Positions 42,340 through 57,372 of a stretch of 64,000 bases of DNA are shown here, piece by piece; position 1 is the first letter of the stretch; every line of letters begins with the position of its first letter. Source of the DNA: Macrobrachium rosenbergii. Lineage: Eukaryota; Arthropoda; Malacostraca; Decapoda; Palaemonidae. The stretch lies in the NCBI RefSeq assembly GCF_040412425.1, contig NC_089753.1, positions 44,832,413-44,896,412 on the forward strand. Reading direction: 5' to 3'. Below the pieces are notes generated by a model. That model saw only the letters and a list, made by a program, of their open reading frames with translations. It was not told where the DNA came from and searched no databases. The position numbers and the translations under genes were made by a program.

Positions 42340-43363
42340 TTATTATAATTTCCCAAGAATCCCAGCTATCAAATGCTTCATTTAAAGCTTGAAAATACAA
42401 CAGTGCATTTTGGGCACTGCCTGACAAGGAAGGGCGAAAGGAATATAGGCCCCTTCTTTAATCTTTTAATTGCTTTATATCCCTTTCAACTTTCTCTTCT
42501 TGAACATATGATTGTGGGAGACTTTGTTTTCAGAATCCTAAGCCTGGATTAAGAGAGGACAGCTCGCAGGCACAACTGGGACTGAGTCACAGATGACAAC
42601 CAACCCCAGTCTACCTGTAGGTATCCTCCTGCCCCTTAACCAACGTCATATAAGGGTCTTACCGAAGGAACATCGAGAGAGACACTGCTGGACATGAGCA
42701 AGACACATCTTCAGAGAGCCAGGCCCCTCCACGTGGTCCTATCTTGCAGGACCTTTAGTCTTCTTACCAGTGAAGCCCAGCCCTTCCTCCGCAGCCATTT
42801 CTCGCTGAAGGCACCTCTTCTACAAGGTAAAGTGATCTGTTGTAAAGGTTCTTCCCATCAGTCACATTGTTTTAACTAAACTTCCTATTTCCATTTCTAA
42901 GTGCCAGTATTTCCACATCAATCTTGTCTTGTTAGGGCAGTGTTACGTAAATGCCTGTTTAAATAATTACATAAAATCGTGTGTCCAAGGCTTGGCACCC
43001 TCTGTGCTCGCCTTGTCCTGTGTATGTTTCCCTGCGTCCTTATTGGCTTTTAATTCGTGAACCTCTCTCTTTACAGAGGGTTGTCAGCCGTGGAAATCTC
43101 TCTTGACTGTGCCTTGTGACAGCATCGTCACACCAACGGATATACTTTCAAGTTTCCCAGTTATAATTAACCTCTCAGGCCTTGCATGCCTGATTAGTCC
43201 AATTCATCTTCTGATATTTCATTTCATGTAAATACACGTAATTTCAAACTTACCCTAACGTGTTTACTTACAAACACCTTGTGAGTAGAGCCCTCAGTTC
43301 ATATAAATTCCCCCTTTTTTCCTTGTTTTTACGATTTCCTGAATCAACAGCAGTCAGATTTCA
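42340..43363 (+). mobile_element. LTR-like sequence at the 3' end of the second element
   Basis: Right half related to 25640-26142 and ending at the same GTCAGATTTC. A purine run (GGGTGGGGAG, 42339-42348) could be the polypurine tract just before the LTR. The position after gag and protease on the same strand makes it a good 3' LTR candidate; no 5' partner is visible at 38 kb. Confidence 0.5.
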
Positions 43364-43448
43364 TACAAAAAACAGACGTAAGTAACGAACTCAATCATTT
43401 AGAGTATATAACTGGCTCATGGTAAGCATTTCCCCAGGTTGAATCGTA

Positions 43449-43641
<193 letters not shown>

Positions 43642-43844
43642 GGGTGAACCAGAAGTAGGTGGACAATAGGTGGAAATGATTGGCCAGCACTTTCAACTGA
43701 CTTTACCCCAATGGATTTTTTCTTTTGAGGAGTACTCAAGGACAAAGTTTATAGTCGAAAACCACAAAGTGACTTGAAAAATTACATCAGAGATTGATTT
43801 CAAGAAATTAATACACAGAGAGACTTGTGCAAAAATTGTGTGTG

Positions 43845-43923
<79 letters not shown>
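43845..43923. repeat. (TA)n microsatellite
   Basis: TA array with a TGTG start. Confidence 0.97.
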
Positions 43924-43925
<2 letters not shown>

Positions 43926-44301
43926 CACAAATCCAGAACATTCAGAAATTTTCTTAATATTGTTGCTGCAATAAAGCAAGTCCTCTCGGTTCACCCCAGC
44001 AGTTTCAAGAAGACTCCGAGAGAACTCCAAGACAGAAAGAGTGATATAAATTTCGGGGATATTGCAAAACGCGGCCGGCAGTGCTCAGTAATTGCACGCA
44101 ACGCACGCCGTTTCATTCCAGAACTGTTCACGGCAGAGAAGACTTCATCATCATCATCTTCTTCTTCTTCTTCTTCTTCCTCCACATCTCGCAAAGACTC
44201 TGAGGCACGAGAAATGCTGGACGCTACTTTGTTGTAGTTCGTGTTTAAGTATAGCAAGAGGTGATTTCTTTTTTCATTTTATTATTTTAAAAGGATGGGA
44301 G

Positions 44302-44306
<5 letters not shown>
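43924..44306. other. Non-coding; (CTT)n run
   Basis: CAT/CTT trinucleotide runs at about 44147-44180; no gene. Confidence 0.4.

Positions 44307-44360
<54 letters not shown>
44307..44360. repeat. (CT)n microsatellite
   Basis: About 27 CT units. Confidence 0.98.
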
Positions 44361-44363
<3 letters not shown>

Positions 44364-44439
44364 ATCACACTTTGGGTGGAAACAAGAGAGTTAAAGTAAT
44401 ATATATATATTAGTAACAAATGGATGATGGAAGAATTGA

Positions 44440-44800
44440 AGTATCTGATTCGTATAGGTATTAGTGAGCAATCAAAACGGATGATGATGGGGTAAAAGAA
44501 GAGGTTAATTGAAGAATAAGTGAAGCAAGAAAGGTAACAAGTATGTTGAGTGTGAAAAGCTGGCCATTAGAAGGTTAAAGAATGCAAAGGTACCTAAAAC
44601 TGATGGCATTTCAATTAAGATCCTAATATTATGTGGAGATAGTGTAATTGTGCTGATGGCCAGGGTGTGTAAGTTTCTCTGGACAAAGGAAAGATCCCAA
44701 AGCAATCGGTGAAAGGAATACTTGTTCTGTACACAGGGAAACGTGATAGAAGTGACTGAAGGAGTTACTGGAGAATAACATTATTGAGTATGTTAATTCT
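44440..44800 (+). pseudogene. LINE reverse transcriptase N-terminal relic
   Basis: Broken translation includes AIRRLKNAKVPKTDGI (about 44560-44610), ARVCKFLW (about 44660-44685), then LYTGKRDRSD and ITLLSML in another frame (about 44725-44790). These follow the order of early RT blocks in LINEs. Stops and frame changes make it a fossil. Confidence 0.55.
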
Positions 44801-45840
44801 TATTAATACATTAATTATTACGAGCTACTGCTACTTCAGGAGATCAAGCGACAATGCAATGCATTACTATCCTAATACAATTCTCCTTCCTTGTATTTAA
44901 AAAAATTTACCTACATTTTTATTTATCTATTTATTTATTTATTCATGTGTTAATTTATCTTTTTCTATAACAATGATCTCCTATTTCTGTATTTCCTGTT
45001 ACCGTCTGTAACTTCTTCCAAATGAATACCATATTCTGTGGAAGTTTGTATTTCAAGGTAATTGTCCCTGTGGGCTAGTTCCATATTAAGAGGGCTCATT
45101 TTCTGAATAATAATAATAATAATATTACAAGTTAATCCTAATCAGACATCTACCAGTTCATGATGAAAGTAGTGGGACATTTCTTCAATCCACTACAAGA
45201 AGCCCTAACGGGTTAACTTATTAAAGCAGTCGGAGTCCACTGATCTCTCTTCCTAAGTGAAGTGAAGAACCTGCAAACGTTCGTATTTACATTCAAACAA
45301 AAGACCGTCAGTGCTGAAATGGCTACGGTAGCAACATTAATGTCCTCTTAAATGTCTGGGTCATTTTCATTATGGAAAAGTTTGGTATAATGGCAGCTAA
45401 GTCCCTTTAAAACCGCTAGCCTTAGCATAGATTTGAAACTGATCAGTAAACATCATACGAGAATGAATTCCAGCAAAATAAAATTCCCGAATTCCACGAT
45501 TTACTTTGCAAGGTAACGTAGTACTTGACGATACCGTGCCATCAACACTTGGGGCGTTTAAAAATAAATCTCATACTGATAGAAAGCTAAGAATTATTGT
45601 TCGTCAGTGATATAGGTCTTAATTTCACACGCTTCGAATCTTGTGTTTTGTCATTTTTAGAATATCATTCTCCCTTCTGAATCTGTAATTAATTTTTCTC
45701 ACCAAAGTTATCCATAATTTACACGACCGTTTGAAGATATTCTGTTCTGGTATTTTTCCAGAAATGAATTCAGCAGGAATATTCCTTTGTCATCTGTGCA
45801 ATTATAGCGCATGCTACTTCTCTTACAAGGCATCAGCTAT
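44801..45840. other. Non-coding; short (AAT)n near 45105-45125
   Basis: AT-rich and unremarkable, no gene or bounded repeat seen. Confidence 0.35.
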
Positions 45841-46115
<275 letters not shown>

Positions 46116-46116
<1 letters not shown>

Positions 46117-46470
46117 CACACATACACATCAGCATTCTGTTGAGGAGCGCCAATTATCTAATTAATTCACTAATCTCGCAAAACCCATTTACTGCAAATC
46201 TGTGGCACAGTCTGGTGGCTGCAGAGAGGCAATTAAGAATTATAATGCTGTTTTATGACGCAATACCTCACTGGAATGTATTTTTTCTCTTTACAATTTT
46301 CCCTTGTTTGGGGTAAGAATAGGCTTGTACGGCTGTCGTTTTTTTTTTTATTTTGTTTTAACAGCTGTTTTATGTTTACATGATTTCCGTTAAATAAATT
46401 TTCTTGCGTAATTTATTGAGTGTACTCCGTACTCAGTTTTTAATTTACTCTTGTGTGCATGTGTACTTAT
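46116..46470. other. Non-coding, nothing recognised
   Basis: No feature seen. Confidence 0.35.
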
Positions 46471-46497
46471 ATATGTATGTATGTGTGTATATATTTT

Positions 46498-46543
<46 letters not shown>

Positions 46544-46756
46544 TATATATACATCTGTATTTATATATAAAATATAAAATATAATTACTTGTATATATAT
46601 TGTATATTTTATATATATATAAAATATAAAATATAATTACTTTATATATATACTGTATTTTTATTTATATATATATATAAAATATAAAATATAATATATT
46701 TATATATATACTATATATTTTATATATATATATATATAATATATATATATATATAC
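46471..46756. repeat. TA-rich array with a longer-period repeat
   Basis: Inside the TA-rich block the phrase AAAATATAAAATATAAT recurs about three times (near 46567, 46620, 46679) with a period of roughly 55-60 bases. Confidence 0.85.
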
Positions 46757-47256
46757 GATTTCATGTTTATGAGAACCTCCTTCAGAGCGGCAAACTTGGC
46801 AATCGTACCGTAATAATCTCTCAGATGCATAAGGCTTCATATAGATATTAGAGTCTATTGAAAGTGAGGGATATAACCAGATTCCACGAGAGAGTTGTAC
46901 GTTTGCAAAATAATAAAAAAATAAGGACAGAAGTAAACGAGAGAGATGAATTTAATGTTTATAAGAAACAGTTGGAAAAACGAGCAAATGTTCAAAATAA
47001 ATGTGTTGTGGGTAATTAAAAATAATGACACAAAAGACATATGAATATTAATTGCGCCACTTTTAGTTATTAGAGCGTGAATTTCCTCGAATCTGGGCCA
47101 TGAAAAGCCGATTAAGAGTGACGTAAAAATAGAAATAAACGGCAGAAAATGTATGAAGTGTAAGCAATAAATGTACGATGGTGATCTACAACAAATATGA
47201 GACCACACTAGACTGAACAACTTCCATGCAGAACGTAATAGTCAGAACCCCATTAA

Positions 47257-47261
<5 letters not shown>
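46757..47261. other. Non-coding, nothing recognised
   Basis: A 121-codon hydrophobic frame on the minus strand (46855-47220) has no family resemblance and AT-driven composition. Confidence 0.35.
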
Positions 47262-47564
<303 letters not shown>

Positions 47565-47614
47565 TATAAGGAAAGACTCGTGATTTTATAATACGAAAAA
47601 CCAGTATCCCAGTG

Positions 47615-47619
<5 letters not shown>

Positions 47620-47687
<68 letters not shown>
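47620..47687. repeat. (GA)n microsatellite
   Basis: About 33 GA units. Confidence 0.98.
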
Positions 47688-47690
<3 letters not shown>

Positions 47691-48239
47691 GCAGCTATTC
47701 CTGGACACTCAAATAAGCTTTCGCGGTTAAGACGAACAGGGCTTTATTACGTGTATCGTCCAAAATACCTGATGCCAAAGTGATTAATTCTTCGTAAAAA
47801 TAAATCTTTCGTAAAGGTTCGCACCAATTATAAGAAGTATCATGGTAAACGGATCATTGTTTCTGGACGTCCATTTAAGGACGTCAGTTTGCATTATGGA
47901 CTTGCTTCTTGTGACATGATATCAATCGCTGTTATAATTAGGCACTGGGACCTTCGTGACCTCATAATAACGCATTAGTTAATAAAAACTCAATCAGCGA
48001 CTGGAATTATTAACGTGTCAGTACAAAGTGGTTCTATAGTCATGAAACATTTCTCTACAACGTAAAGTTGGGTGTAATTAAATCCTGTACATTCCTATTA
48101 TAAAGTAGTAGCTAACACGGTAATATGTATGTGTGCGTGTGTGCGTGTGCACACATATATAATTATAAATATATATAAATCTCATCAGCCTGCCAACCAC
48201 ACTCTCGCATTATGCTTATACACACACATGTATATATAT
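47688..48239. other. Non-coding; small fragment of the common decapod repeat
   Basis: GGCACTGGGACCTTCGTGACC at 47941-47961 matches the end of the repeat at 48570-48877 in reverse orientation. Otherwise nothing. Confidence 0.45.
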
Positions 48240-48254
48240 ACATACAATACATAT

Positions 48255-48397
<143 letters not shown>

Positions 48398-48569
48398 TGA
48401 ATATTATGCATGAGTCAAAAGTAGGACCAAATGGTAGGTCTGTTTCGGTAGAAATATCATTAAAAACAGACAAAGAAATACCAGTAAAGTATGTGTAGAG
48501 AAATAAATATAAGTATATTTAAGTGGCTGGCGCTGAACTGTCATTCATATATGACTGAAGAGATTAACC

Positions 48570-48877
48570 ATCCTTGCTGGCCCCCGTAGGAGGGTTAGTG
48601 CCGTCAGTGCACCTCACGGGGTGCACTGTAGGCATTACTAAAGGTTCTTTGCAGCGTCCCTTCGGCCCCTAGCTGCTACCCCTTTCATTGGTTTTACTGT
48701 ACCCCCATCCATATTGTCTTTCTTCTATCTTGCTATCAACACTCTCCTAACAACTGTTTTGTAGTTTTGTTAAACCTTTCAAGCCTACCTACTCTCAGTT
48801 TCCTTTCCAGCGCTGAATTACCTCATAGGTCCCAGTGCTTGGCCTTTGGCCTAAACTCTATATTCCATTCCATTCCA
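48570..48877 (+). repeat. Common decapod interspersed repeat, best copy
   Basis: GGCCCCCGTAGGAGGGTTAG at the start; then GCACCTCACGGGGTGCACTG, TTCTTTGCAGCGTCCC and TCGGCCCCTAGCTGC; ends CAGTGCTTGGCCTTTGGCC with a degenerate ATTCC tail. The short tail repeat suggests the 3' end of a LINE-mobilised element. No reading frame. Confidence 0.8.
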
Positions 48878-48995
48878 TAAATGCTGGCAGGTGATGTACG
48901 AGACCATACCTAAAGAAAAATTGCTGATTGGAAAGAGTGAGTGATGAACGGAGGATGATAGGGGACAGGTAAGGATTCAGGTAGTATGGAAAAAA

Positions 48996-49289
<294 letters not shown>

Positions 49290-49298
<9 letters not shown>

Positions 49299-49627
49299 CG
49301 CATTATTCTAAAAACGTTAAAATTGCAACATGAACAAAACAAAAATCTCACTGCCTGGTGAATTCAGTTTTATTAAGTAATGCATTATATCACAACTGTT
49401 CAAAGAAAGAGCGTTAACGAAAAGGCAAAAGATACACGTGCAAAGAGATATGTTAGTTGAAGAGAATATTAACGGATTTAAACAGCTAGATGTTTGTCAG
49501 TATCTGAAAAAGAATGCCTTTGGAAGGGAAATGAGCTAACGGAGACAGAATGTTAAATTAAGCTTACACTGGAGTAGGAAAATTAGCATGATGGGGAAAC
49601 AAGAGGTAGATGCTAAATCAAATAAAC
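49290..49627. other. Non-coding, nothing recognised
   Basis: No feature seen. Confidence 0.35.
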
Positions 49628-49880
49628 ATTTCAGCAATCTGCTGGCCCCGCGTTCGATTCTACGACCGGCCAATGAAGAATTAGAGGAATTTATTTCTGG
49701 TGATAGAAATTCATTTCTCGCTATAATGGGGTTCGGATTCCACAATAAGCTGTAGGTCCCGTTGCTAGGTAACCAACTGGTTCTTAGCCACGTAAAATAA
49801 ATCTGATCCTTCGGGCCAGCCCTCTCTAGGAGAGCTGTTAATCAGCTCAGTGGTCTGGTTAAACTAAGGTATACTCTCTC
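49628..49880 (+). mobile_element. SINE family 1, 5'-truncated copy
   Basis: Begins inside the tRNA-like head at CTGGCCCCGCGTTCGATTC (box B). The body has GATAGAAATTCATTTCTCG and GGTAACCAACTGGTTCTTAG, and the end is CAGCTCAGTGGTCTGG. Confidence 0.88.
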
Positions 49881-50499
49881 TTGTCCTGGGCTAGACAAAG
49901 ACACCACCTTGCCAGTCCAGTAAACACCACGCGAAAAATGCTGAATATAATGATGATCACGAAAAGAGAAGAACCAAGGAAAGCAAAAGTGAAATTGCAG
50001 GAGACGCAGCACAAAGAAATAAAAAGGTAATACAAACTTTGAGCGCTGAGAGAGACTGCAGAGCTATAAGGATGCCGTACGGGAATTGAGTTAGGGGAGG
50101 GAGGTAAAACTGCTCTCGGGAGAAGAGAGATTTCAATTTCACGTTTCTTGCTTGACGGGAGGAAAATGTTGGTGTATGAGACTGGCGTCTTTGTGAGCAT
50201 ATGACGGACGAACAGAACAAACAGACTGCTAAGAGAATTTGGGCTCATGCAGGTGTGAGGGTGCCGAGAATATTGTGAAAGGCGCGGTATGTTTGACGGA
50301 GAATACAAAGATCAAACAAAATACTGATGATAAGGCATCCAGGAGTGAAAAGAAAGCCTCTTAAGGTTTGGTTTGGTTGTTAGTTGATAAATAGGTCTTT
50401 GGGTATTATTTACTGTAACTATTTTGTTTTATTGAATATTTGGCGATAAAAAAGAATACGTGCAAGAGTTTATACACGCACACACATACATACATACAC
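49881..50499. other. Non-coding, nothing recognised
   Basis: A 149-codon frame on the minus strand (49859-50308) overlaps the SINE end and resembles no family. Confidence 0.35.
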
Positions 50500-50657
<158 letters not shown>

Positions 50658-50662
<5 letters not shown>

Positions 50663-51303
50663 CCGATTTAGGAAATCCGTCTTTCCAGCTTCGAGAATCC
50701 TTGAAATAACACGCCTTCCTTCGTTGCCATAGTAACATCAGAGAGCCAGTAGCATGGGTCTTTTCCCTTATGGAAAGGGAAGACGAAAGAGACGTACTGG
50801 TATGGATAAGGGAATCTGTTTATCTAAAAAAAAAAAAAAAAAAATAATCACAAAAACGAAAAAAAAGTAAGTGGGTATCACCAAGATACCAGACAGACAG
50901 ACAGACATACAGTTCTCCAGACAGACATGATCAGATAGATGGTGTGTGTGTTTGCGTGTGTTTTTACGCATCATATTGAAGCATGCGTTACGCATAATAA
51001 TGAGGCATTAAGTGGACAGAAAACGCAACTTGATAGAAGAAAATGAGCAAGGAATGCAAATTAGTCATAAAAGGAGTATGAAAAAATAATTCTGATCTGA
51101 GAATTTCATTAAACTTTTTTTATTATTTTGTCGTCCCAGAACGTTTGGATTTATTAATTTTTATTCTTTTTTTATTTTCTTTTTTAAAGAGGCCGAGTGT
51201 CACCTTCTTAGCAGGCAGACTGCTTACGACTTTCTCCAAGGCATCACCGGGTTCCTTTGGACTCATTTTAGGTTTTATTTTATTTCAATTACCTCTAACT
51301 TTG
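50658..51303. other. Non-coding; A-run and (GACA)n
   Basis: A-run at 50826-50843, GACA units at 50891-50910. No gene. Confidence 0.4.
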
Positions 51304-51339
<36 letters not shown>

Positions 51340-51355
51340 AACTACTACTACTAAC
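51304..51355. repeat. (CTA)n microsatellite
   Basis: About 16 units with one break. Confidence 0.95.
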
Positions 51356-51614
51356 CACAACTCTGCTGGTTCTCATAATCTGCTATTTATAAGACTGCCG
51401 CTACAACCTTAGCATTAACAATATCCAAGAAAATATAATTGGCTAATCTAAGTAAACAGACCTAATTTCTTCCAAAACTCTACAACGAACCCACCAAAAT
51501 AACAACCGAAGTAGGAAGACGGAATAAATAAATAAGAACATTAAACAAAAAAGGAAGGGAACGACAGGAAAACTGGAGGAAACGGCAGACAAGGGAAGAC
51601 GAGGAAAGGAAGAT

Positions 51615-51619
<5 letters not shown>

Positions 51620-51674
<55 letters not shown>
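51620..51674. repeat. (GA)n microsatellite
   Basis: GA array preceded by GA-rich sequence. Confidence 0.97.
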
Positions 51675-51675
<1 letters not shown>

Positions 51676-52089
51676 CAAAGAACACACAAGGCGAAAGGTA
51701 AAATGGAAGTTATTCATGAATTCAGATGCTGTTGTCTTTGACTCCGGAATAAATGAATAGGCAATGGGGACGACGTTTCGCGTCTTCCGATAATGCTATA
51801 TAGATCAAGGGGGGACAGAAGAATGAAACGGAGCAGGAGAGAAAACAGGCAGTCTGTCTATTTATCAGCTATTCACTAATTGAGACAGCGGTTCTCGTCC
51901 TATCTTGGTTCACCAGCGGTCATGATAAGCGGTATATTTCAGACCGGAGTCTGTCTCTGTGAGGAGACGATCGGTATTTTTCAAAGAAATGCTTAGCAGC
52001 CTGTCAGTCAGGGGCAGATGCCCTCCTAGGCAGGACAGATGTCTTTCCAAAATCTGCAAGGAACTAAAAGAATATAATTTTCCAAAATC
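51675..52089. other. Non-coding, nothing recognised
   Basis: No feature seen. Confidence 0.35.
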
Positions 52090-52735
52090 TGGCATATCAA
52101 TATACTCATGCTATGATAAAATGTAAATATACTAATGTTATATTAATCAAAAGACCAAATATAATTATGTTATAATTATAATAATCAAAACGACCAAATG
52201 CATATAAATATATCAATAATACAAAATGACCAAATGCATATGATAATCAAAACGATACTAATGTTATAATAATCATGAATGCATATAAATATACTAATGT
52301 TATATTAATCAAAATGACCAAATGCATATAAATATACTCATGTTATTATGACTAAAATATATCAATACATGCTATGATAATCAAAACGACCAAATGCATA
52401 TAAATATACTAATGTTATAATAATCAAAATGACCAAATGCATACAAATATACTAATGTTATATTAATCAAAATGACCAAATGCATATAAATATACTCATG
52501 TTATAATAATCAAATGAAAATGACTCATGTTATAATAATCAAAATGACCAAATGCATATAAATATACTCATGTTATAATAATCAAAATGACCAAATGCAT
52601 ACAAATATACTCATGTTATAATAATCAAAATGACCAAATGCATATAAATACACTCATGTTATAATAACAAAATGACCAAATGCATATAAATATACCCATG
52701 TTATAATAATCAAACTGACCAGATGCATATAAAAC
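52090..52735. repeat. 43-bp AT-rich minisatellite, about 14 units
   Basis: Unit AAAATGACCAAATGCATATA followed by AATATACTCATGTTATAATAATC. Units in the left part (to about 52400) carry deletions and rearrangements. Units in the right part are nearly identical, with truncated ones at about 52505-52530. Confidence 0.95.
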
Positions 52736-54060
<1,325 letters not shown>

Positions 54061-54219
54061 GTAAGACCTGTGCACCGTAATTCTGACCTTTAACAAGCTA
54101 TAATTCTCAAGTTCGTGTTACATCTAATGGTCGTAAGTTTTGTTTGGTAAGAGCTATGTAGTATTATCATGTTCTTCTGCAAACTATAAATCTCCATTGT
54201 CCATTTCTTCTCAACTTTA

Positions 54220-55000
54220 TTCAACAGAGTTACCCAAGACCTCCACATCTTACAAATTATATGACCACCTGCATTAATACTACAAAATATCATCAGTTAC
54301 CTTTGACCGATTTCAGCTATGCCGGATGTTATGTTATCTTTAGAAAAATGAACGTATTTCACTATAATCTTTTTCATATCAAAACACCTTAAAGAGAGCT
54401 ACCCAAGTCCTCCACATCTCATGAATTATATGACCACTTGCATTAATACTACAAAACATCTTCAATTACATTTTACCGATTTAAGCTATGTAGGATGTTA
54501 CTTTTTTTTATAGAAAATGGAATTTCCTTGACTATAATCACAGTCACATAATATGATCATTTGCGTTAACACTCAAAAAAAAAAAAAGTGTATCTTAGTT
54601 TAACCAGACCATTGAGCTGATTAACAGCTCTCCTAAGGCTGGCCCGGAGGATTAGACTTATTTTACGTGGCTAAGAACCAATTGGTTACCTAACAACGGG
54701 ACCTACAGCTTATTGTGGAATCCGAACCACTTTATGACGAGAAATGAATTTCAATCACCAAAAATAAATTCCTCCAATTCTTCATTGGCCAGCCGGAGAC
54801 TCGAACGCGGGGCCAACAGCGTGCTAGCCGAGAGCTCTAGCCACCCCTACCCAAAGCATCGTTTTACTAAAGTTTCTGATTTCAGCTCGGTAGGAGTCAC
54901 GTTATTTAACAGAAAAAGGGGAAAAAAATTCACCATGAACCCACTGATATCAATTCTGAGCAACCTATCAACTCTGAACACCTTAACCCTTTCGCTTACT
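54220..55000. repeat. Diverged tandem repeat of about 165 bp, split by a SINE
   Basis: Segments 54225-54340 and 54390-54505 share ACCCAAG(A/T)CCTCCACATC, ATTATATGACCAC, GCATTAATACTACAAAA, TTTCAGCTATG/TTTAAGCTATG and GGATGTTA. A third, weaker unit starts near 54540, and its TTTCAGCT..GTAGGAGTCACGTTA part reappears at 54879-54910 on the far side of the SINE (about 54596-54850). Confidence 0.65.
54592..54850 (-). mobile_element. SINE family 1, near-complete copy
   Basis: Reverse orientation. The head near 54780-54850 has box B (GCGTTCGAGTCTCC on the minus strand) and a box A candidate (TGGCTAGAGCTCTCGG). Body and end match 61341-61604. It interrupts the 165-bp tandem repeat. Confidence 0.88.
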
Positions 55001-55386
55001 GATGAATTATATGAACATCATCCAAATGTAAGACTTTCGCTTATTGATGACGTATCCAAAGTCAGAAAAAAGATTAATTATAGAATATGTAATCAGCTGC
55101 AAAATGAAGCAAAATTGAGCTGTCTACCTTGAAATCTGTCGGAGCTATGCGTCTCTGAACAAACAAAGGTATAAACATTCTTAGCCTTACCGCTCGAGTC
55201 ACTGCCATTGCCCACAGACGTAAGTGTCATGAGTGTCATAAGAGAAAGGGTTAACTTATTATTGGTTTACTTCAATTGGAAAATCATGGCTAATTCCAAA
55301 GGAAGAGAATAGTCAACCTCTTATGGATAGAAAATTGTAGGAGTCAGGGAGAACGAAAGCCTTAATAGAATTCTAGAGCTTGTGCT
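55001..55386. other. Non-coding, nothing recognised
   Basis: No feature seen. Confidence 0.35.
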
Positions 55387-55397
55387 GAAAACGAAGG

Positions 55398-55521
55398 TGA
55401 AATGAAGACTTGCCAGTGCTTATATTACCAAAAGGAACTCGAATACGCGACAAAACGAAATGAAGACTTGCCAGTGCTTATACTCGTATTACGAAAAGGA
55501 ACTCGAATACGCGACAAAACA
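55398..55521 (+). repeat. Two-copy tandem duplication of about 63 bp
   Basis: GAAATGAAGACTTGCCAGTG through CGAATACGCGACAAAAC occurs twice, the second copy with a 6-base CTCGTA insertion. Confidence 0.92.
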
Positions 55522-55601
55522 TTAGGAAAATAACATAAAATCTATGGTAGCAAATACTTGACACTGTTTTAACGACAGATGGCTGATGGGAGGAATATCC
55601 A

Positions 55602-55605
55602 AGTG

Positions 55606-55662
<57 letters not shown>
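55602..55662. repeat. (TTA)n microsatellite
   Basis: About 20 TTA units. Confidence 0.97.
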
Positions 55663-55666
<4 letters not shown>

Positions 55667-55790
55667 ACACGAAAACGTTCATATAGAAAAGAAAATAAAA
55701 AAAATACTCCTTTACAAAAAACAAAACGTTTTTAAGTGAAAAAGATAAGAAAAAATTAAATTTACTTTTTCCCTTGATAAACGAACAGAT

Positions 55791-55794
<4 letters not shown>

Positions 55795-55849
<55 letters not shown>
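55795..55849. repeat. (GA)n microsatellite
   Basis: About 27 GA units. Confidence 0.98.
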
Positions 55850-55852
<3 letters not shown>

Positions 55853-56098
55853 GTCCCCTTTTCTCTACATTTTCAAGGCTTTTAATGAATTCTCCGGAAT
55901 CAAGATTAACATGTGGAATGTCCCTCGTTATTCAAATGAGAGAGCGCTAAGGGTCGGAGTGATGCAGAGCTCAGATTTTTCCATCCATTTCTTCAATCGA
56001 GGCTGATACTAAGAAATATAAGATGCAGAGGTGTACCTTACGCTAGGAAGACGTGAAACATGCACCGAAGAAACTTCGGCGCAATCGAGTTTTCTGTA
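55850..56098. other. Non-coding, nothing recognised
   Basis: No feature seen. Confidence 0.35.
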
Positions 56099-56396
56099 CA
56101 GCGTATAATGCTGTATGAAACTCTCAGCCGGCCGATGCGGCCTGTGTTGTTGCGTTGCCATACACACGATCACGGCTAAATTTAACCTTGAATAAAATAA
56201 AAACTACTGAGGCTAGAGGGCTGCAATTTGGTATGTTTGATGATTGGAGGGTGGATGATTAACGTACCAATTTGCAGCCCTCTGCTCTCAGTAGTTTTTA
56301 AGTGCCTCAGTATTTTTTACGACTTGAGGGCGGACAGAAAAAGTGCGGACGGACAGACAAAGCCTTTTCAATAGATTTCATTTACAGAAAACTAAA
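56099..56396 (-). mobile_element. Hairpin-forming interspersed repeat, copy 2
   Basis: Opposite orientation to 28222-28520. Arms 56200-56237 and 56262-56299 pair at about 33 of 38 positions by eye. GCGGACAGAAAAAGTGCGGA and ACAGAAAACTAAA mark one end, GTATAATGCTGTATGA the other. Confidence 0.78.
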
Positions 56397-56825
56397 AATG
56401 CAGTTACTCAATGCTGTTTATTAATCGATATCTAACAACATAAATAAGCGAATATCTCATCAAAAAGGTTGGTTGGTTTAGATTAGGCTGAATTATGTCA
56501 GCATCAGCCGACACTTCAAGGCGGCCTGTGAATGTGGTAAAAGGTTGGAGGGCACAAGAGGCCTAGTGTGGACATATGGGTTCTGTCCAACCAAGAGAAA
56601 CGCGACTAAAACGGAAATATACAAATCTAATAGTTTTATTCAATGCCAACTGCCTGACAGATGATTTTGTGGACATTACGAAAGGAGACATTTTTTTGTC
56701 ACTTTCTTCACGATTTTTCTCGGTGAAACTTAGCATGTCAACTAAATGTTATCTTGAGAGCGGAATTGACATGTTCGGCCTTTATGTACAATCCGCAGGT
56801 TTTCTAGTTTACTTGTTCTTCATTA
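56397..56825. other. Non-coding, nothing recognised
   Basis: A 117-codon frame (56576-56929) runs into the TA array and resembles no family. Confidence 0.35.
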
Positions 56826-56832
56826 ATGCGTA

Positions 56833-56920
<88 letters not shown>

Positions 56921-57025
56921 TATATATAATATGTAATATATATATATAATATATATATATAAGTATGCATATATATGCATATATATATATACATATATAT
57001 GTATATATATACATATATATATCTG
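56826..57025. repeat. (TA)n array with GCATA variants
   Basis: TA array to about 56918, then ATGCATAT and GTATATATATAC variants. Confidence 0.95.
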
Positions 57026-57372
57026 TGCGTGTATGTGCATATGAGTTTGTGTGCTCTCACGTGCGTGGTGGAAGAGAAAGTTGACTGTTAAATTGTATGG
57101 TAATAACGCCGAAATTACCCATAAAAAGAGCAACAAATAAAACATTAAAAAAGTCGTTGTAACACAAATTGCCCATGTCTTCGTTTTCCCGTTGAAAACG
57201 AAGGAAAGTTGTCACTCACTTTCATAACTTTAATAACTGGAATAAGCTCCTCCTAGCACCATAACTCTATCAACAAACGCCTTCCAGTTTTTTCATGCCT
57301 TCCATAAAAATGATCTGACAGACGCAGCAGCTACGGCAATATATTAAGGCCATATGTAAGCCGTCTCCTTTT
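57026..57372. other. Non-coding, nothing recognised
   Basis: No feature seen. Confidence 0.35.

Noticed and set aside
46855..47220. 121-codon hydrophobic minus-strand frame
   Set aside because: Composition follows from AT-rich DNA; no signal, domain or conserved copy.
49859..50308. 149-codon minus-strand frame
   Set aside because: Overlaps the SINE end and resembles no known protein.
54713..55132. 139-codon frame
   Set aside because: Its first third is SINE sequence read in reverse and the rest is the 165-bp repeat region; no domain.
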